Source: Fusobacteriaceae bacterium
GTDB lineage: Bacteria; Fusobacteriota; Fusobacteriia; Fusobacteriales; Fusobacteriaceae
NCBI GenBank assembly: GCA_031289425.1
Contig: JAITPM010000106.1
Span: 1-37,642, forward strand
DNA: 37,642 nt
Direction: 5' to 3'
The notes below the pieces were generated by a model that worked only from the letters and a program-made list of their open reading frames with translations, searched no databases and was not told the origin of the DNA. Of this stretch, positions 13,864 through 22,280 are shown one piece after another. Each line of letters opens with the position of its first letter. Positions within the stretch are counted from its first letter, which is position 1. A program made the position numbers and the translations under genes.

Positions 13864-14856
13864 TTGGAGAATACGAAAAATGATCAAGCAGTAAATAAGA
13901 TAGATTTGGAAAATATAATAGATTTGGCTACAAATACAGAAATAACTTCTGAGGAAAAAGGAGAAGCGGAAGAAAAATATTATAATATTTTAGGAATAAC
14001 GTTTGAGGTTACAAAAAAAAGATATTATTTTGAAGTTGTAGATGAAGAAGAATACCACAAAGGAGACTATGTAATAGTAGATACAATAAGAGGTCAAGAA
14101 ATAGGTCTTCTATATACTGAAAAGCTGTATTTGCCGGAAAATCAATTAGTTTTACCCTTAAAGCCTGTTTTAAAAAAGGCAAATCCAAAAGAAATGAAAA
14201 AATACCAACAATTGAGAGAAGAAGCCCAAAATGCTTTTAAAATATGTAAAGAAAAGATTCTAGAACATAAATTACCAATGAAACTAGTAGAATCGGAATA
14301 TACTTTCGATAAAAGTAAATTAATTTTTTATTTTACAGCAGAGGGACGTATTGATTTTAGAGATTTAGTAAAGGATTTAGCAAATATTTTTAAGCTGAGG
14401 ATAGAGCTTCGTCAGATAGGAGTAAGAGATGAGGCCAGAATTTTGGGGACTATCGGATTATGCGGTAAAGAACTTTGCTGCAGAACATGTATAAATAAAC
14501 TTGATTCTGTATCTATAAAAATGGTAAGAGATCAAGGAATTGTAATAAACCCATCAAAAATATCGGGTATTTGTGGACGACTTTTATGCTGTATGAATTA
14601 TGAATATCAACAATATGAGGAGGCCCTAAAGGATTACCCTGCTGTAAATCAACAAGTAAAAACTGAGCATGGAGACGGGAAAGTGATAAGTATCAGCCCT
14701 CTAAGTGGGTATCTATTTGTAGATGTGGAAAGTAAAGGGATAATGAAATTCGATTTAAATCAAATTTCATTTAATAAAAAAGAGGCAAGTAAACTTAAAA
14801 ATCAAGAAACACCTATCGAAGCAGAGATAGAAAAAGTATTACTAGATGAAGAATAG
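13864..14856 (+). CDS. ricT: PSP1-domain protein RicT (YaaT)
   Basis: 330 residues from a TTG start at 13864, chosen because TTGGAGG lies 7 bases upstream; the ATG at 13831 would overlap radC and lacks a site. The PSP1 core has seven conserved Cys: LCGKELCCRTC (200-209) and ICGRLLCC (236-243), with NPSKISG between. In Bacillus RicT joins RicA and RicF in an iron-sulphur complex affecting RNase Y and mRNA processing. The following yabB-like gene is 12 bases away, the order seen in many low-G+C bacteria. Confidence 0.85.
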   Translation: MENTKNDQAVNKIDLENIIDLATNTEITSEEKGEAEEKYYNILGITFEVTKKRYYFEVVDEEEYHKGDYVIVDTIRGQEIGLLYTEKLYLPENQLVLPLKPVLKKANPKEMKKYQQLREEAQNAFKICKEKILEHKLPMKLVESEYTFDKSKLIFYFTAEGRIDFRDLVKDLANIFKLRIELRQIGVRDEARILGTIGLCGKELCCRTCINKLDSVSIKMVRDQGIVINPSKISGICGRLLCCMNYEYQQYEEALKDYPAVNQQVKTEHGDGKVISISPLSGYLFVDVESKGIMKFDLNQISFNKKEASKLKNQETPIEAEIEKVLLDEE

Positions 14857-14868
14857 GAGATAAATGAA

Positions 14869-15570
14869 ATGTATGAAGACTCTATCAGAATTCTTGAAGA
14901 TGAGGATGTAACTCTTTTAGAGGATAATCATCAATTTATTCAAAAGAAAAGCGAATATAGATTTTCTATAGATCCTGTGATTTTGGTGGATTTTTTTGAA
15001 AATTTAAAAAATACAAAAAACAAAAAAATATTAGATATAGGCACAGGAAACGGTATTATTCCTGTGCTATTAAATATAAAGAATAAAGGGTATAATATTG
15101 ATGCAGTAGAAATCATAGAAAGGAGTGCAAAACTTGCCCGAAAAAACATGTTGATAAATGAAATTTCTTCCCATGTAAATGTAATAAATATGGATATAAA
15201 AGACTATAAGGCCGGGAATACATATGATTATGTTGTCTCTAATCCTCCCTACATGGAAATAGATGGCAAATTATTAAATGAAAACAAAGAAAAATCAATA
15301 GCAAGGCATGAGATAGCATTGACATTGGATGAATTTATTTCTTTAGCTAAAAGATTTTTAAAACCCGGTGGGAGTCTTTATTTCGTTCATAGAACATATA
15401 GGTTGCCTCAAATAATAAATATTCTTACAAAATATAATTTTAATATAAAGAGGGCTAAATTTGTATTTTATTCTATGGAAAATGATTCAAACTTAGTTTT
15501 AATAGAAGCTCTAAAGAATAAAAAATCTATTTTTATAGTAGAAAAACCTTTGTTTTTAGGAGAAAAATAG
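14869..15570 (+). CDS. trmN: tRNA1(Val) adenine-N6 methyltransferase family (YabB/TrmN6-like)
   Basis: 233 residues, class I SAM methyltransferase: SAM loop DIGTGNG at 56-62, acidic AVEI at 79-82, and catalytic NPPY at 125-128, the signature of N6-adenine methyltransferases. RHE after NPPY also fits the TrmN6/YabB group, which modifies A37 of tRNA1(Val) in E. coli. It sits between ricT and the aldo/keto reductase in a tight run of plus-strand genes; the substrate is inferred from family only. Confidence 0.8.
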   Translation: MYEDSIRILEDEDVTLLEDNHQFIQKKSEYRFSIDPVILVDFFENLKNTKNKKILDIGTGNGIIPVLLNIKNKGYNIDAVEIIERSAKLARKNMLINEISSHVNVINMDIKDYKAGNTYDYVVSNPPYMEIDGKLLNENKEKSIARHEIALTLDEFISLAKRFLKPGGSLYFVHRTYRLPQIINILTKYNFNIKRAKFVFYSMENDSNLVLIEALKNKKSIFIVEKPLFLGEK

Positions 15571-16416
15571 ATGAAAATAACAGATTGTTATACACTTTCA
15601 AATGGGGTCAAAATTCCAATCGTCGGATTTGGCACATGGCAAATACAAAATAAAGATATTATGAATTCTATAGTGGCGGCTATAGATTGTGGGTATAGGC
15701 ATATTGATACCGCATATATTTATGGGAATGAGGAAGAAATTGGACTAGCTATTAAAAAATCAGGAATTGAAAGAAAAAAACTATTTATAACCAGCAAATT
15801 ATGGAATACAGACCATAGTTATAGTAAAGTTTTAGCTGCTGTAGATAGGAGCCTAAAATTATTGAAAACTGATTATTTGGATCTATATCTCATACATTGG
15901 CCCAACCCCAAAGAAATAAGAGATAATTTTGAAAGTGCAATTATGAGTACCTGGGAAGGAATGGGAAATATATATAAAAACGGTAAAGTAAGAGCAATAG
16001 GGGTAAGTAATTTTATGCCGCATCATTTGTCGATTATAATAAATAATTCTTCGATACATCCTACAATCAATCAAATAAGATTATTTCCCGGAAGTCAGCA
16101 ATTTGATACAATAAAATTTTGCCAGGAAAAAAATATCCTATTGGAGGGATATAGTCCATTGGGTAGCGGTAAAATTTTTGAATCAAAAGAACTACTGCTA
16201 TTATCCAAAAAATATAACAAAACGATTTCTCAGATATGCGTCAGATGGAGCTTACAAATGGGGTTCCTACCTATTCCAAAATCAAAAACCCCATCTAGAA
16301 TAATGGAAAACATAGATATTTTTGATTTTGAATTGGAAAAAGAAGATGTTAAAAAACTCAAGGGAATCAAAAATTATTGTTTACCAAATCCAAATCCGGA
16401 TAGGGTTCATTTTTAA
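15571..16416 (+). CDS. Aldo/keto reductase
   Basis: 281 residues. The catalytic tetrad is visible: Asp46 in HIDTAYIYGNE, Tyr51, Lys76 in TSKLW and His109 in LIHWP. The cofactor segment IPIPKSKTPSRI binds the NADPH phosphate in AKR family members. Its length and motifs fit the AKR5/2,5-diketogluconate reductase-like group. The ATG directly follows the stop of the methyltransferase, so the two are translated from one mRNA. The substrate cannot be told. It converges on the exonuclease III gene with only 6 bases between. Confidence 0.9.
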   Translation: MKITDCYTLSNGVKIPIVGFGTWQIQNKDIMNSIVAAIDCGYRHIDTAYIYGNEEEIGLAIKKSGIERKKLFITSKLWNTDHSYSKVLAAVDRSLKLLKTDYLDLYLIHWPNPKEIRDNFESAIMSTWEGMGNIYKNGKVRAIGVSNFMPHHLSIIINNSSIHPTINQIRLFPGSQQFDTIKFCQEKNILLEGYSPLGSGKIFESKELLLLSKKYNKTISQICVRWSLQMGFLPIPKSKTPSRIMENIDIFDFELEKEDVKKLKGIKNYCLPNPNPDRVHF

Positions 16417-16422
16417 AAAATA

Positions 16423-17178
16423 TTATATATTTATTTCCAAAACAACAGGACAATGATCAGAACCTAATATTTCAGTTTTTATATCAGCTCCCACTAGAGT
16501 ATCTTTTAATCTATCCGATACAATAAAATAATCTATTCTCCACCCGGAATTGTTTTTACGAGCACTAAACCTATATGACCACCACGAATATATATTTTCT
16601 CTATCGGGGTAAAAATATCTAAAAGTATCAATAAAACCGCTTTCTAAAGCAATAGTTATCTTATTTCTTTCTTCATCTGTAAATCCCGGATTTTTTTTAT
16701 TTGATTTTGGATTTTTTAAATCAATTTCTTTGTGAGCAACATTTAAGTCTCCACAAAATATTACCGGTTTAATTTTATCCAGAGATTTTATATAATCTAG
16801 AAAATCATCTTCCCATTCCATACGATAATCAAGTCTAGCCAATTCCTCTTGAGAATTTGGTGTGTAGACTGTAACTATATAAAAATTCTCAAATTCCAGA
16901 GTAATTACACGACCTTCCGTATCATGCTTTTCGATACCTAGACCATAGGTTACATTTATAGGCTTAATTTTTGTAAAAATGGCAGTTCCCGAGTAACCTT
17001 TCTTTTGGGCATAATTCCAGTATTGATTATAAGAAGGTAAATCCAGATTAATCTGACCATCTTGTAGTTTTGTCTCTTGCAAACATAGAATATCAGGATT
17101 TTCATTGGTGAATATATCTAAAAATCCTTTTTGAACACAGGCTCTCAGGCCATTTACATTCCACGAAATTAATTTCAT
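16423..17178 (-). CDS. xth: Exodeoxyribonuclease III (AP endonuclease)
   Basis: 251 residues of the EEP nuclease fold: [17 protein letters not shown] with metal-binding Glu35, [37 protein letters not shown] and the terminal GSDHCPV. It cleaves at abasic sites and removes blocked 3' ends. I chose the ATG at 17178 because GGAGG lies 8 bases upstream; the earlier TTG at 17193 would overlap that site. Two GNAT genes lie upstream on the same strand. Confidence 0.92.
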   Translation of the reverse strand: MKLISWNVNGLRACVQKGFLDIFTNENPDILCLQETKLQDGQINLDLPSYNQYWNYAQKKGYSGTAIFTKIKPINVTYGLGIEKHDTEGRVITLEFENFYIVTVYTPNSQEELARLDYRMEWEDDFLDYIKSLDKIKPVIFCGDLNVAHKEIDLKNPKSNKKNPGFTDEERNKITIALESGFIDTFRYFYPDRENIYSWWSYRFSARKNNSGWRIDYFIVSDRLKDTLVGADIKTEILGSDHCPVVLEINI

Positions 17179-17202
17179 TATATAAACCTCCAATTTATTT
17201 TG

Positions 17203-17688
17203 CTATATCACCTTTTGAAATGCTATACGTTCGGAACCATCTTCCCATTTTATTATTCCGCAATATATATAGCCGTTCTTTTCTAAAGTTTTTTGCATCG
17301 GGATATTATCACGATGAGTATCAATTCTAAGATTTTTACATTTTTTCAAGCACCAATCCAGGCACAGAGACGCAATTCCTCTGTTTTTTGCAGTCGTCGT
17401 TATTCTATGAACTACACCATAGGGAAGATCATTTAACCAATTGCCACCTTTAATGACTGAATAAGTAGGCTCTATTCCTTCAATAAAGCAAAAAGTCCCG
17501 ACTATTTGATCATCAATTATGCTGACATAACTAAATCCATTATCTATATCTCGTGTAAGTAATTCAATAGTTGGATATCCATTTATCCACTGATTAGGGT
17601 TACCGCTATCTGCCATGAATTTTCTTGATATTGAATATATCTCCAACAAAATAGGGAGATCAGAATATCTAGTTTTCCTTATTTCCAT
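17203..17688 (-). CDS. GNAT-family N-acetyltransferase
   Basis: 161 residues. It has the GNAT core: a beta strand with VGTFCFIEG, then VVHRITTTAKNRGIASLCLDW (the acetyl-CoA loop is RGIAS, a weak form of Q/RxxGxG/A), and a final EKNGYIYCG. It is related to the adjacent acetyltransferase at 17724; both have a Trp followed by GYP or IYP near residue 35-45. Substrate unknown. It is 10 bases upstream of the TTG preceding xth and probably co-transcribed with it. Confidence 0.85.
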   Translation of the reverse strand: MEIRKTRYSDLPILLEIYSISRKFMADSGNPNQWINGYPTIELLTRDIDNGFSYVSIIDDQIVGTFCFIEGIEPTYSVIKGGNWLNDLPYGVVHRITTTAKNRGIASLCLDWCLKKCKNLRIDTHRDNIPMQKTLEKNGYIYCGIIKWEDGSERIAFQKVI

Positions 17689-17723
17689 TTTAACCTCGCT
17701 CTTTAATTAATTTATATATATAT

Positions 17724-18227
17724 TTATAAAATTTTTTCCATTAGAATAAAAGCTCCCTTTCTGAGAGTCAAATCTCCTACATTTTTATAGCCCAGTTTCT
17801 GATACATCTTTATTGCGTAAGGATTTTTGGGGAATGCATCTAGCCTGATAGATTCTGTACCGGATTTTTTTAAGGTTCCTTCAATATGAGTAATAGTCCT
17901 CGAACCAATATTATTATTTTGAAATTTTGGGTTGACACATATTCTATGTAATACAATATATTTGTCCCCTTTATAAGACCAATTACCGTTTATATATCCG
18001 TCGAAACAGTTTTTATTTATAGTATATGCAACGGCAATTTCGTTATTAATCTTACCTACAGATAAATCTTCATTTTTTAAATCATTCTCTATGATAGTAA
18101 TGTCAGGATAAATCTCATCCCATTGCATAATTCCATTTTTTTCCATTTCAAGAATTGCACTTCTGAAAATTTTGAATATTTTTTCAATGTCTTCAACTTT
18201 TCCTTTTTCAAATATTAATTTTTCCAT
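17724..18227 (-). CDS. GNAT-family N-acetyltransferase
   Basis: 167 residues with GNAT features: IVLHRICVNPKFQNNNIGSR (the acetyl-CoA loop is QNNNIG), followed by SIRLDAFPKNPYAIKMYQKLGY. It is first in a leftward group with a second GNAT gene and exonuclease III. An extended -10 promoter lies about 25 bases upstream. The N-terminal MQWDEIYP segment matches other GNATs annotated only by fold. Substrate unknown. Confidence 0.85.
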   Translation of the reverse strand: MEKLIFEKGKVEDIEKIFKIFRSAILEMEKNGIMQWDEIYPDITIIENDLKNEDLSVGKINNEIAVAYTINKNCFDGYINGNWSYKGDKYIVLHRICVNPKFQNNNIGSRTITHIEGTLKKSGTESIRLDAFPKNPYAIKMYQKLGYKNVGDLTLRKGAFILMEKIL

Positions 18228-18251
18228 AATACGCCCCCGTACTTTATGTTA

Positions 18252-18260
18252 ATTATAGCA
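18252..18260 (-). promoter_or_regulatory. Extended -10 promoter for the GNAT-xth group
   Basis: On the minus strand TGCTATAAT, an extended -10 (TGnTATAAT), lies about 25 bases before the ATG at 18227. No good -35 is seen, as is usual for this type. Confidence 0.55.
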
Positions 18261-18330
18261 TATTTAGAAATATTATTATAGATATAAATTTGTGATGGAG
18301 AAAATAAAAATAAAATTTTACCTATAGATC

Positions 18331-18359
18331 TTTACTAATTTTATAAAAAATGATAAAAT
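18331..18359 (+). promoter_or_regulatory. Candidate promoter for azlCD
   Basis: TTTACT (18331-18336) and TAAAAT (18354-18359) are spaced 17 bp. This would leave a leader of about 130 bases before azlC (18498), in which I see no T-box or strong hairpin. Confidence 0.4.
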
Positions 18360-18497
18360 TGAGAGTAAGCTAAACTTTGCTATGTCTTAAGAAAAATGCT
18401 TTTGGATAAATTAAAATAAAAATTATATATTCATGAAATCATAGATATCAATAAAAACGATGATGTTGCCAAAAAATTAAAGGAGATTTTTTTATAA

Positions 18498-19217
18498 ATG
18501 AAAAAATTAATAAAAGAAACATTTATTGCGACATTACCCATATTATTTGGATATTTATTTGCCGGAATAGCTTTTGGAATATTGTGCCAAAGTCATGGAT
18601 TTAATTTAGTTTGGAATTTGATTATATGTGTTATTGTATATTCGGGCTCAATGCAATTTGTATTGTTAAATCTTTTGATATCCCATGCGGGGCCTATAGA
18701 AATAGCTATTGCGACTTTAGTTGTAAATTTTAGACATATTGTATACGGAATTTCTTTTATAAAATTATTCGATAAAATGAAAAAAATGGGTGTAATCACA
18801 AAGCCTTATATGATTTATTCTCTTTCAGATGAGGTTTATGCCTTTTTATCTTCTATAAAAATTCCTAAAGGGGTCAATAGAAAGAAATTTTATATTGCTA
18901 TATCAGTTACTGCTCAGTTGTATTGGTTTGCCAGTTGTTTATTGGGTGGTATATTGGGAAATTTTATAACATTTAATACTAGTGGGATTGAGTTTGTGAT
19001 GACTGCATTATTTACAGTGATTTTTATGGATCTTTTGAGGGGTGCAAAGAGTAAAACTCCGAGTTTTATCGGAATATTGGGTGGGTTAATTGGATTAATT
19101 GTTTTTGGCGATAAAGGAATGCTCGTATCGGCAATTGCACTTGTTTTGGGGTATTTTATTTTAAATAAAAAAAACGTTGAAAGACATGTTTTTAATGCGG
19201 TGAGGACAAATGAATGA
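18498..19217 (+). CDS. azlC: AzlC-family branched-chain amino acid exporter, large subunit
   Basis: 239 residues and highly hydrophobic. It carries AzlC family marks: PILFGYLFAGIAFGIL, SGSMQFVLLNLL, a NFRHIVYG segment, SDEVYAF and MTALFTVIFMDLL near the C-terminal third. With AzlD it forms a two-component exporter of branched-chain amino acids or their analogues. It overlaps azlD by 8 bases, so translation is coupled. AAAGGAG lies upstream. Confidence 0.88.
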   Translation: MKKLIKETFIATLPILFGYLFAGIAFGILCQSHGFNLVWNLIICVIVYSGSMQFVLLNLLISHAGPIEIAIATLVVNFRHIVYGISFIKLFDKMKKMGVITKPYMIYSLSDEVYAFLSSIKIPKGVNRKKFYIAISVTAQLYWFASCLLGGILGNFITFNTSGIEFVMTALFTVIFMDLLRGAKSKTPSFIGILGGLIGLIVFGDKGMLVSAIALVLGYFILNKKNVERHVFNAVRTNE

Positions 19218-19551
19218 TTTGAAGGTTTGGTATATATTATCCATGGTGTCTATAGCAGGAATCGTAACATTTGTGATAAGAGCATTTCCATTTATAGTTA
19301 TGAGTAAAAAAAATGAAAGTATGGAAAAATACATGATGTATTTGAGCAAAGTGTTACCGCCGGCTATTGTGGGAGTGTTGATTATATATTCATTAAAAGA
19401 TACAAAATTTCTTGTACCTTCTAATGTAATTCCAAAATTATTGGCTTTGATTGTGGTTATACTTCTACAACTATGGAAAAAGAATTCTCTCATCAGTATA
19501 TTCGCAGGGACAGTTCTTTATATGTTTTTAGTGCAAAAAATTTTTATATAA
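19210..19551 (+). CDS. azlD: AzlD-family transporter small subunit
   Basis: 113 residues, about four membrane segments, with the AzlD pattern TFVIRAFPFIV near the start and YLSKVLPPAIVGVLIIY in the middle. It follows azlC with overlapping ends, the standard azlCD arrangement. Confidence 0.85.
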   Translation: MNDLKVWYILSMVSIAGIVTFVIRAFPFIVMSKKNESMEKYMMYLSKVLPPAIVGVLIIYSLKDTKFLVPSNVIPKLLALIVVILLQLWKKNSLISIFAGTVLYMFLVQKIFI

Positions 19552-19576
19552 AATAAAGATTTAGGAGGTTTATTAC

Positions 19577-19879
19577 ATGAATAAGGAAAGTTCGCACACG
19601 GAAGAAATAAAGGAATTTTTAAAAAAAGAAATAAACTATCAGTTTGATCAACATGGTGGCGGGATAGAAATTTTATCTGTTGAAGATAATATTGTCAGAT
19701 TTAAATTGTTGGGTCCATGTCATAATTGTCCATCAGCGGCATCTGAAACAGAAGAATTTGTAGCTAAAAAAGTAAAGGAAAGATTCCCGGAAATAAAAGA
19801 TGTTATACTTATAACAGGAGTCAGTGATGAGCTTATAAATATGGCTAAAGAAATTTTGAACAAAGGAAAAAAATATTAA
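19577..19879 (+). CDS. NifU C-terminal-like Fe-S scaffold domain protein
   Basis: 100 residues, a stand-alone NifU C-terminal (Nfu) domain: QHGGGIEILSVEDNIVRF, then the cluster-binding LLGPCHNCPSA (Cys48, Cys51), and ERFPEIKDVIL. Such proteins carry or deliver 4Fe-4S clusters as dimers, two Cys from each chain. AGGAGG precedes the ATG. It is followed by another small Cys-motif protein, probably in the same transcript. Confidence 0.85.
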   Translation: MNKESSHTEEIKEFLKKEINYQFDQHGGGIEILSVEDNIVRFKLLGPCHNCPSAASETEEFVAKKVKERFPEIKDVILITGVSDELINMAKEILNKGKKY

Positions 19880-19923
19880 AAAAATATTAAAAAAATAATT
19901 ACTAGATTATGAGGTAAAATAAC

Positions 19924-20283
19924 ATGAAAGATAAAAATACAAAAGAAGAAAACATAAAGGGAAAAAATTTAAATATAAGTAATTTTAAAAAAAATATTTT
20001 TGAGATAGGTATAAAATATTGTGGTGGTTGTAATCCAAGATATAACAGAGTGGAAGAAGTAGAAAAGATAAAAAATAAATTAGAAAATCATATTTTTGAA
20101 TATGCCAAAGAAGACAAGACATATGATTTTATTTTGGTAGCTTGTGGTTGTTTAGCAGCATGTGCAACTCATAATAATTTAAAATTTAATATAAAAAAAT
20201 TTATATTATCATCATCTCAAGATTTTGTGGATGCATATGATATGATTTTTTGCTCGTTAAAGGGGCTTGATTCGCTATCATGA
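19924..20283 (+). CDS. Conserved small protein with CGGCNPRY and CGC motifs
   Basis: 119 residues. After a Lys/Asn-rich start it reads IKYCGGCNPRYNRVEEV (Cys33, Cys36) and later LVACGCLAACA (Cys74, Cys76, Cys80). The paired cysteine blocks suggest binding of a metal or an Fe-S cluster. I recognise the CGGCNPRY(D/N)R block as recurring in uncharacterised anaerobe proteins but know no function. It lies 44 bases after the NifU-domain gene and ahead of a terminator. Confidence 0.75.
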   Translation: MKDKNTKEENIKGKNLNISNFKKNIFEIGIKYCGGCNPRYNRVEEVEKIKNKLENHIFEYAKEDKTYDFILVACGCLAACATHNNLKFNIKKFILSSSQDFVDAYDMIFCSLKGLDSLS

Positions 20284-20327
20284 CAAAAGTTTGAAATATA
20301 CTAATTGAATTTAATAATTATGATTTT

Positions 20328-20351
20328 AAAAGGCGCATGATTGCGCCTTTT
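20328..20351. terminator. Bidirectional intrinsic terminator
   Basis: AAAAGGCGCA (20328-20337) and TGCGCCTTTT (20342-20351) form a perfect 10-bp stem with a 4-base loop, ending in a T-run on both strands. It lies between convergent genes ending at 20283 and 20363. Confidence 0.9.
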
Positions 20352-20362
20352 AGGATACTATT

Positions 20363-20893
20363 CTACTCCTCATTTAAATATTCCTTAATAACGTTCGCCC
20401 ACATCCCATTAGACTTCATAATAAGCTCTATAATCTCTCTTACAGCTCCTTTTCCACCATTCCTAGAAGCAACTATATGAGCCAATTCTTTGACCTCTAA
20501 TGAAGCATCAGCCGGAGCTCCAGATAACCCGACCCTGGACATTATACCTATATCATTTATATCGTCTCCGATATAGCAGACATTTTCCAATCCAATATTT
20601 TCTTTCTTCAATATTTCATTTAGGGCTGCTATCTTATTTTTTATACCTTGTCTTATATAGTTTATCTTTAATTCTTCTCCACGTCGATTTACTATATTAG
20701 ATATTTTGCCGGTAATTATAGCAACTTTCCCACCGTATTCTATCCATTTTACAATTATAAATCCATCCTTTACATCAAAAGCCTTTAAATTATTCTGGTT
20801 GTCATCGGTGTAAATTTTTCCGTCTGTCAACGTTCCATCTACGTCCAATGCAATCAATTTTATTTTATTTATCTTATCTTTTAAAATATCCAT
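20363..20893 (-). CDS. kdsC: 3-deoxy-D-manno-octulosonate 8-phosphate phosphatase
   Basis: 176 residues from the second of two adjacent ATGs (the first would leave too little room after AAAGGG). HAD superfamily, C0-cap KdsC type: nucleophile motif ALDVDGTLTDG (Asp17, Asp19), KDGFIIVKW, ITGK, and a final CYIGDDINDIGIM, then AHIVASRNGGKGAVREI, the KdsC signature tail. It releases KDO from KDO-8-P in LPS synthesis, so with the heptose kinase it supports a Gram-negative-type envelope. Upstream lies phoH. Confidence 0.88.
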   Translation of the reverse strand: MDILKDKINKIKLIALDVDGTLTDGKIYTDDNQNNLKAFDVKDGFIIVKWIEYGGKVAIITGKISNIVNRRGEELKINYIRQGIKNKIAALNEILKKENIGLENVCYIGDDINDIGIMSRVGLSGAPADASLEVKELAHIVASRNGGKGAVREIIELIMKSNGMWANVIKEYLNEE

Positions 20894-20913
20894 CATAACC
20901 CTTTATAATAATT

Positions 20914-22221
20914 TTATAATAATTCGACTGCTATATTAGCCACTTTAGAACGTTCACCTTTTTTAAGGTTGATATGTCCCACTATATCTTGATTTTTTAA
21001 TCTATCTGCCAGATATACCAATCCATTGGTACTTGCATCCAAATAAGGATTATCTATTTGTTGAGGATCTCCGGTAAATACTATTTTAGTATCTTCCCCG
21101 ACTCTCGTAATGATAGTTTTTATTTCTAATGGAGTAAGGTTTTGAGCCTCATCAATAATTATAAATCCTCTGGGGATACTACGGCCTCTTATATATGTGA
21201 GAGGTTCTATCTTCAAAACTCCCATAGATTCCAAGCCTTCTACTACTTTTTCCCCGGCTCTGTCATCTTTAGCTTCGCTCAAAAAATCTATATTATCAAA
21301 TATCGGTTGCATCCAAGGACGCAACTTTTCTTTTTCATCTCCGGGTAAATATCCCAAATCTTTTCCCATGGGAATGATAGGTCTTGCTATCAATAATTTC
21401 TTATATTTTCTTTTTTCTACTACTTGTTCCAATCCAGTAGCAACAGCCAATAAAGTTTTTCCGGTTCCGGCTCCTCCGACTAATGTCACAACTTTCACAT
21501 TATCATCAAGAAGAAGATCCATTGCAAATCTTTGTTCATCATTTCTCGCCCTAAGTCCCCATGCTGAAGAGTCTCCCAATAAGAATTTCTTGATTTTACC
21601 TTTTTCATATTTCCCTGTAAATACTTTTGAACCACATAAAAGCTTGAAATAAGAATTTGGTGTAGGTACTATTTCTCCCAAATTGAGATCATTTATATCT
21701 ATGGAACCGTGTTTATCATATTTTCCTGCTTGAGCGCTGGTAATCTCGACTTCAAAAAACCCATCGTATAATTCGTTATAATCCACTCGGTCAGTCTCAT
21801 AATCTTCCACTTCGATATCAAGAGAATCAGCTTTGATACGCATATTCAAATCTTTTGTTACAATTATTACACGTTTGTCGGGATTATCTTCAATAATTCC
21901 CAATGTTGCAGCGATTATATAGTTATCTACTACATCTTTTCTAAGAACATCAGGTAATTTTGTAAGATCATTTTTTATTTCTACCCAAAAAAATACGTCA
22001 TTTTCCAACATAACCCCTTTTGAAAGACTCCCTTTTTGACGGATTTTATCCAATGTTCTAGCTGCTAACCTAGCCTGAATTCCAGTGTTTTGATTCCTTT
22101 TTAATTTGTCAATTTCTTCAATTACATAAATAGGCAGAACTACATCATTTCCCCTAAAATTTTTGATGCAATTTGGATCATGAATCAAAACATTAGTATC
22201 CAATATAAATATTTTTCTCAT
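20914..22221 (-). CDS. PIN domain-PhoH family ATPase (YlaK-like)
   Basis: 435 residues. The N-terminal PIN nuclease domain has IFILDTNVLIHDP (Asp8), EEID and an acidic IIVTKDLN. The C-terminal PhoH ATPase has Walker A GGAGTGKT (249-256) and Walker B FIIIDEAQN (353-361), ending with GDPQQID and KGERS. This is the PhoH2/YlaK architecture, linked in other bacteria to RNA unwinding and cleavage. The start at 22221 follows GGGAG with proper spacing; a further ATG 15 codons upstream has no site. First gene of a kdsC-phoH pair, downstream of the thioredoxin reductase-like gene. Confidence 0.88.
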   Translation of the reverse strand: MRKIFILDTNVLIHDPNCIKNFRGNDVVLPIYVIEEIDKLKRNQNTGIQARLAARTLDKIRQKGSLSKGVMLENDVFFWVEIKNDLTKLPDVLRKDVVDNYIIAATLGIIEDNPDKRVIIVTKDLNMRIKADSLDIEVEDYETDRVDYNELYDGFFEVEITSAQAGKYDKHGSIDINDLNLGEIVPTPNSYFKLLCGSKVFTGKYEKGKIKKFLLGDSSAWGLRARNDEQRFAMDLLLDDNVKVVTLVGGAGTGKTLLAVATGLEQVVEKRKYKKLLIARPIIPMGKDLGYLPGDEKEKLRPWMQPIFDNIDFLSEAKDDRAGEKVVEGLESMGVLKIEPLTYIRGRSIPRGFIIIDEAQNLTPLEIKTIITRVGEDTKIVFTGDPQQIDNPYLDASTNGLVYLADRLKNQDIVGHINLKKGERSKVANIAVELL

Positions 22222-22280
22222 TCCATCACTCCCGTTGTTAAGAATAGTAATTTCTCTAATAGACATATTCTGAAAAAATT

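Noticed and set aside
18228-18497. T-box or other riboswitch before azlC
   Set aside because: No T-box sequence, no strong hairpin series and no terminator are visible in the leader.
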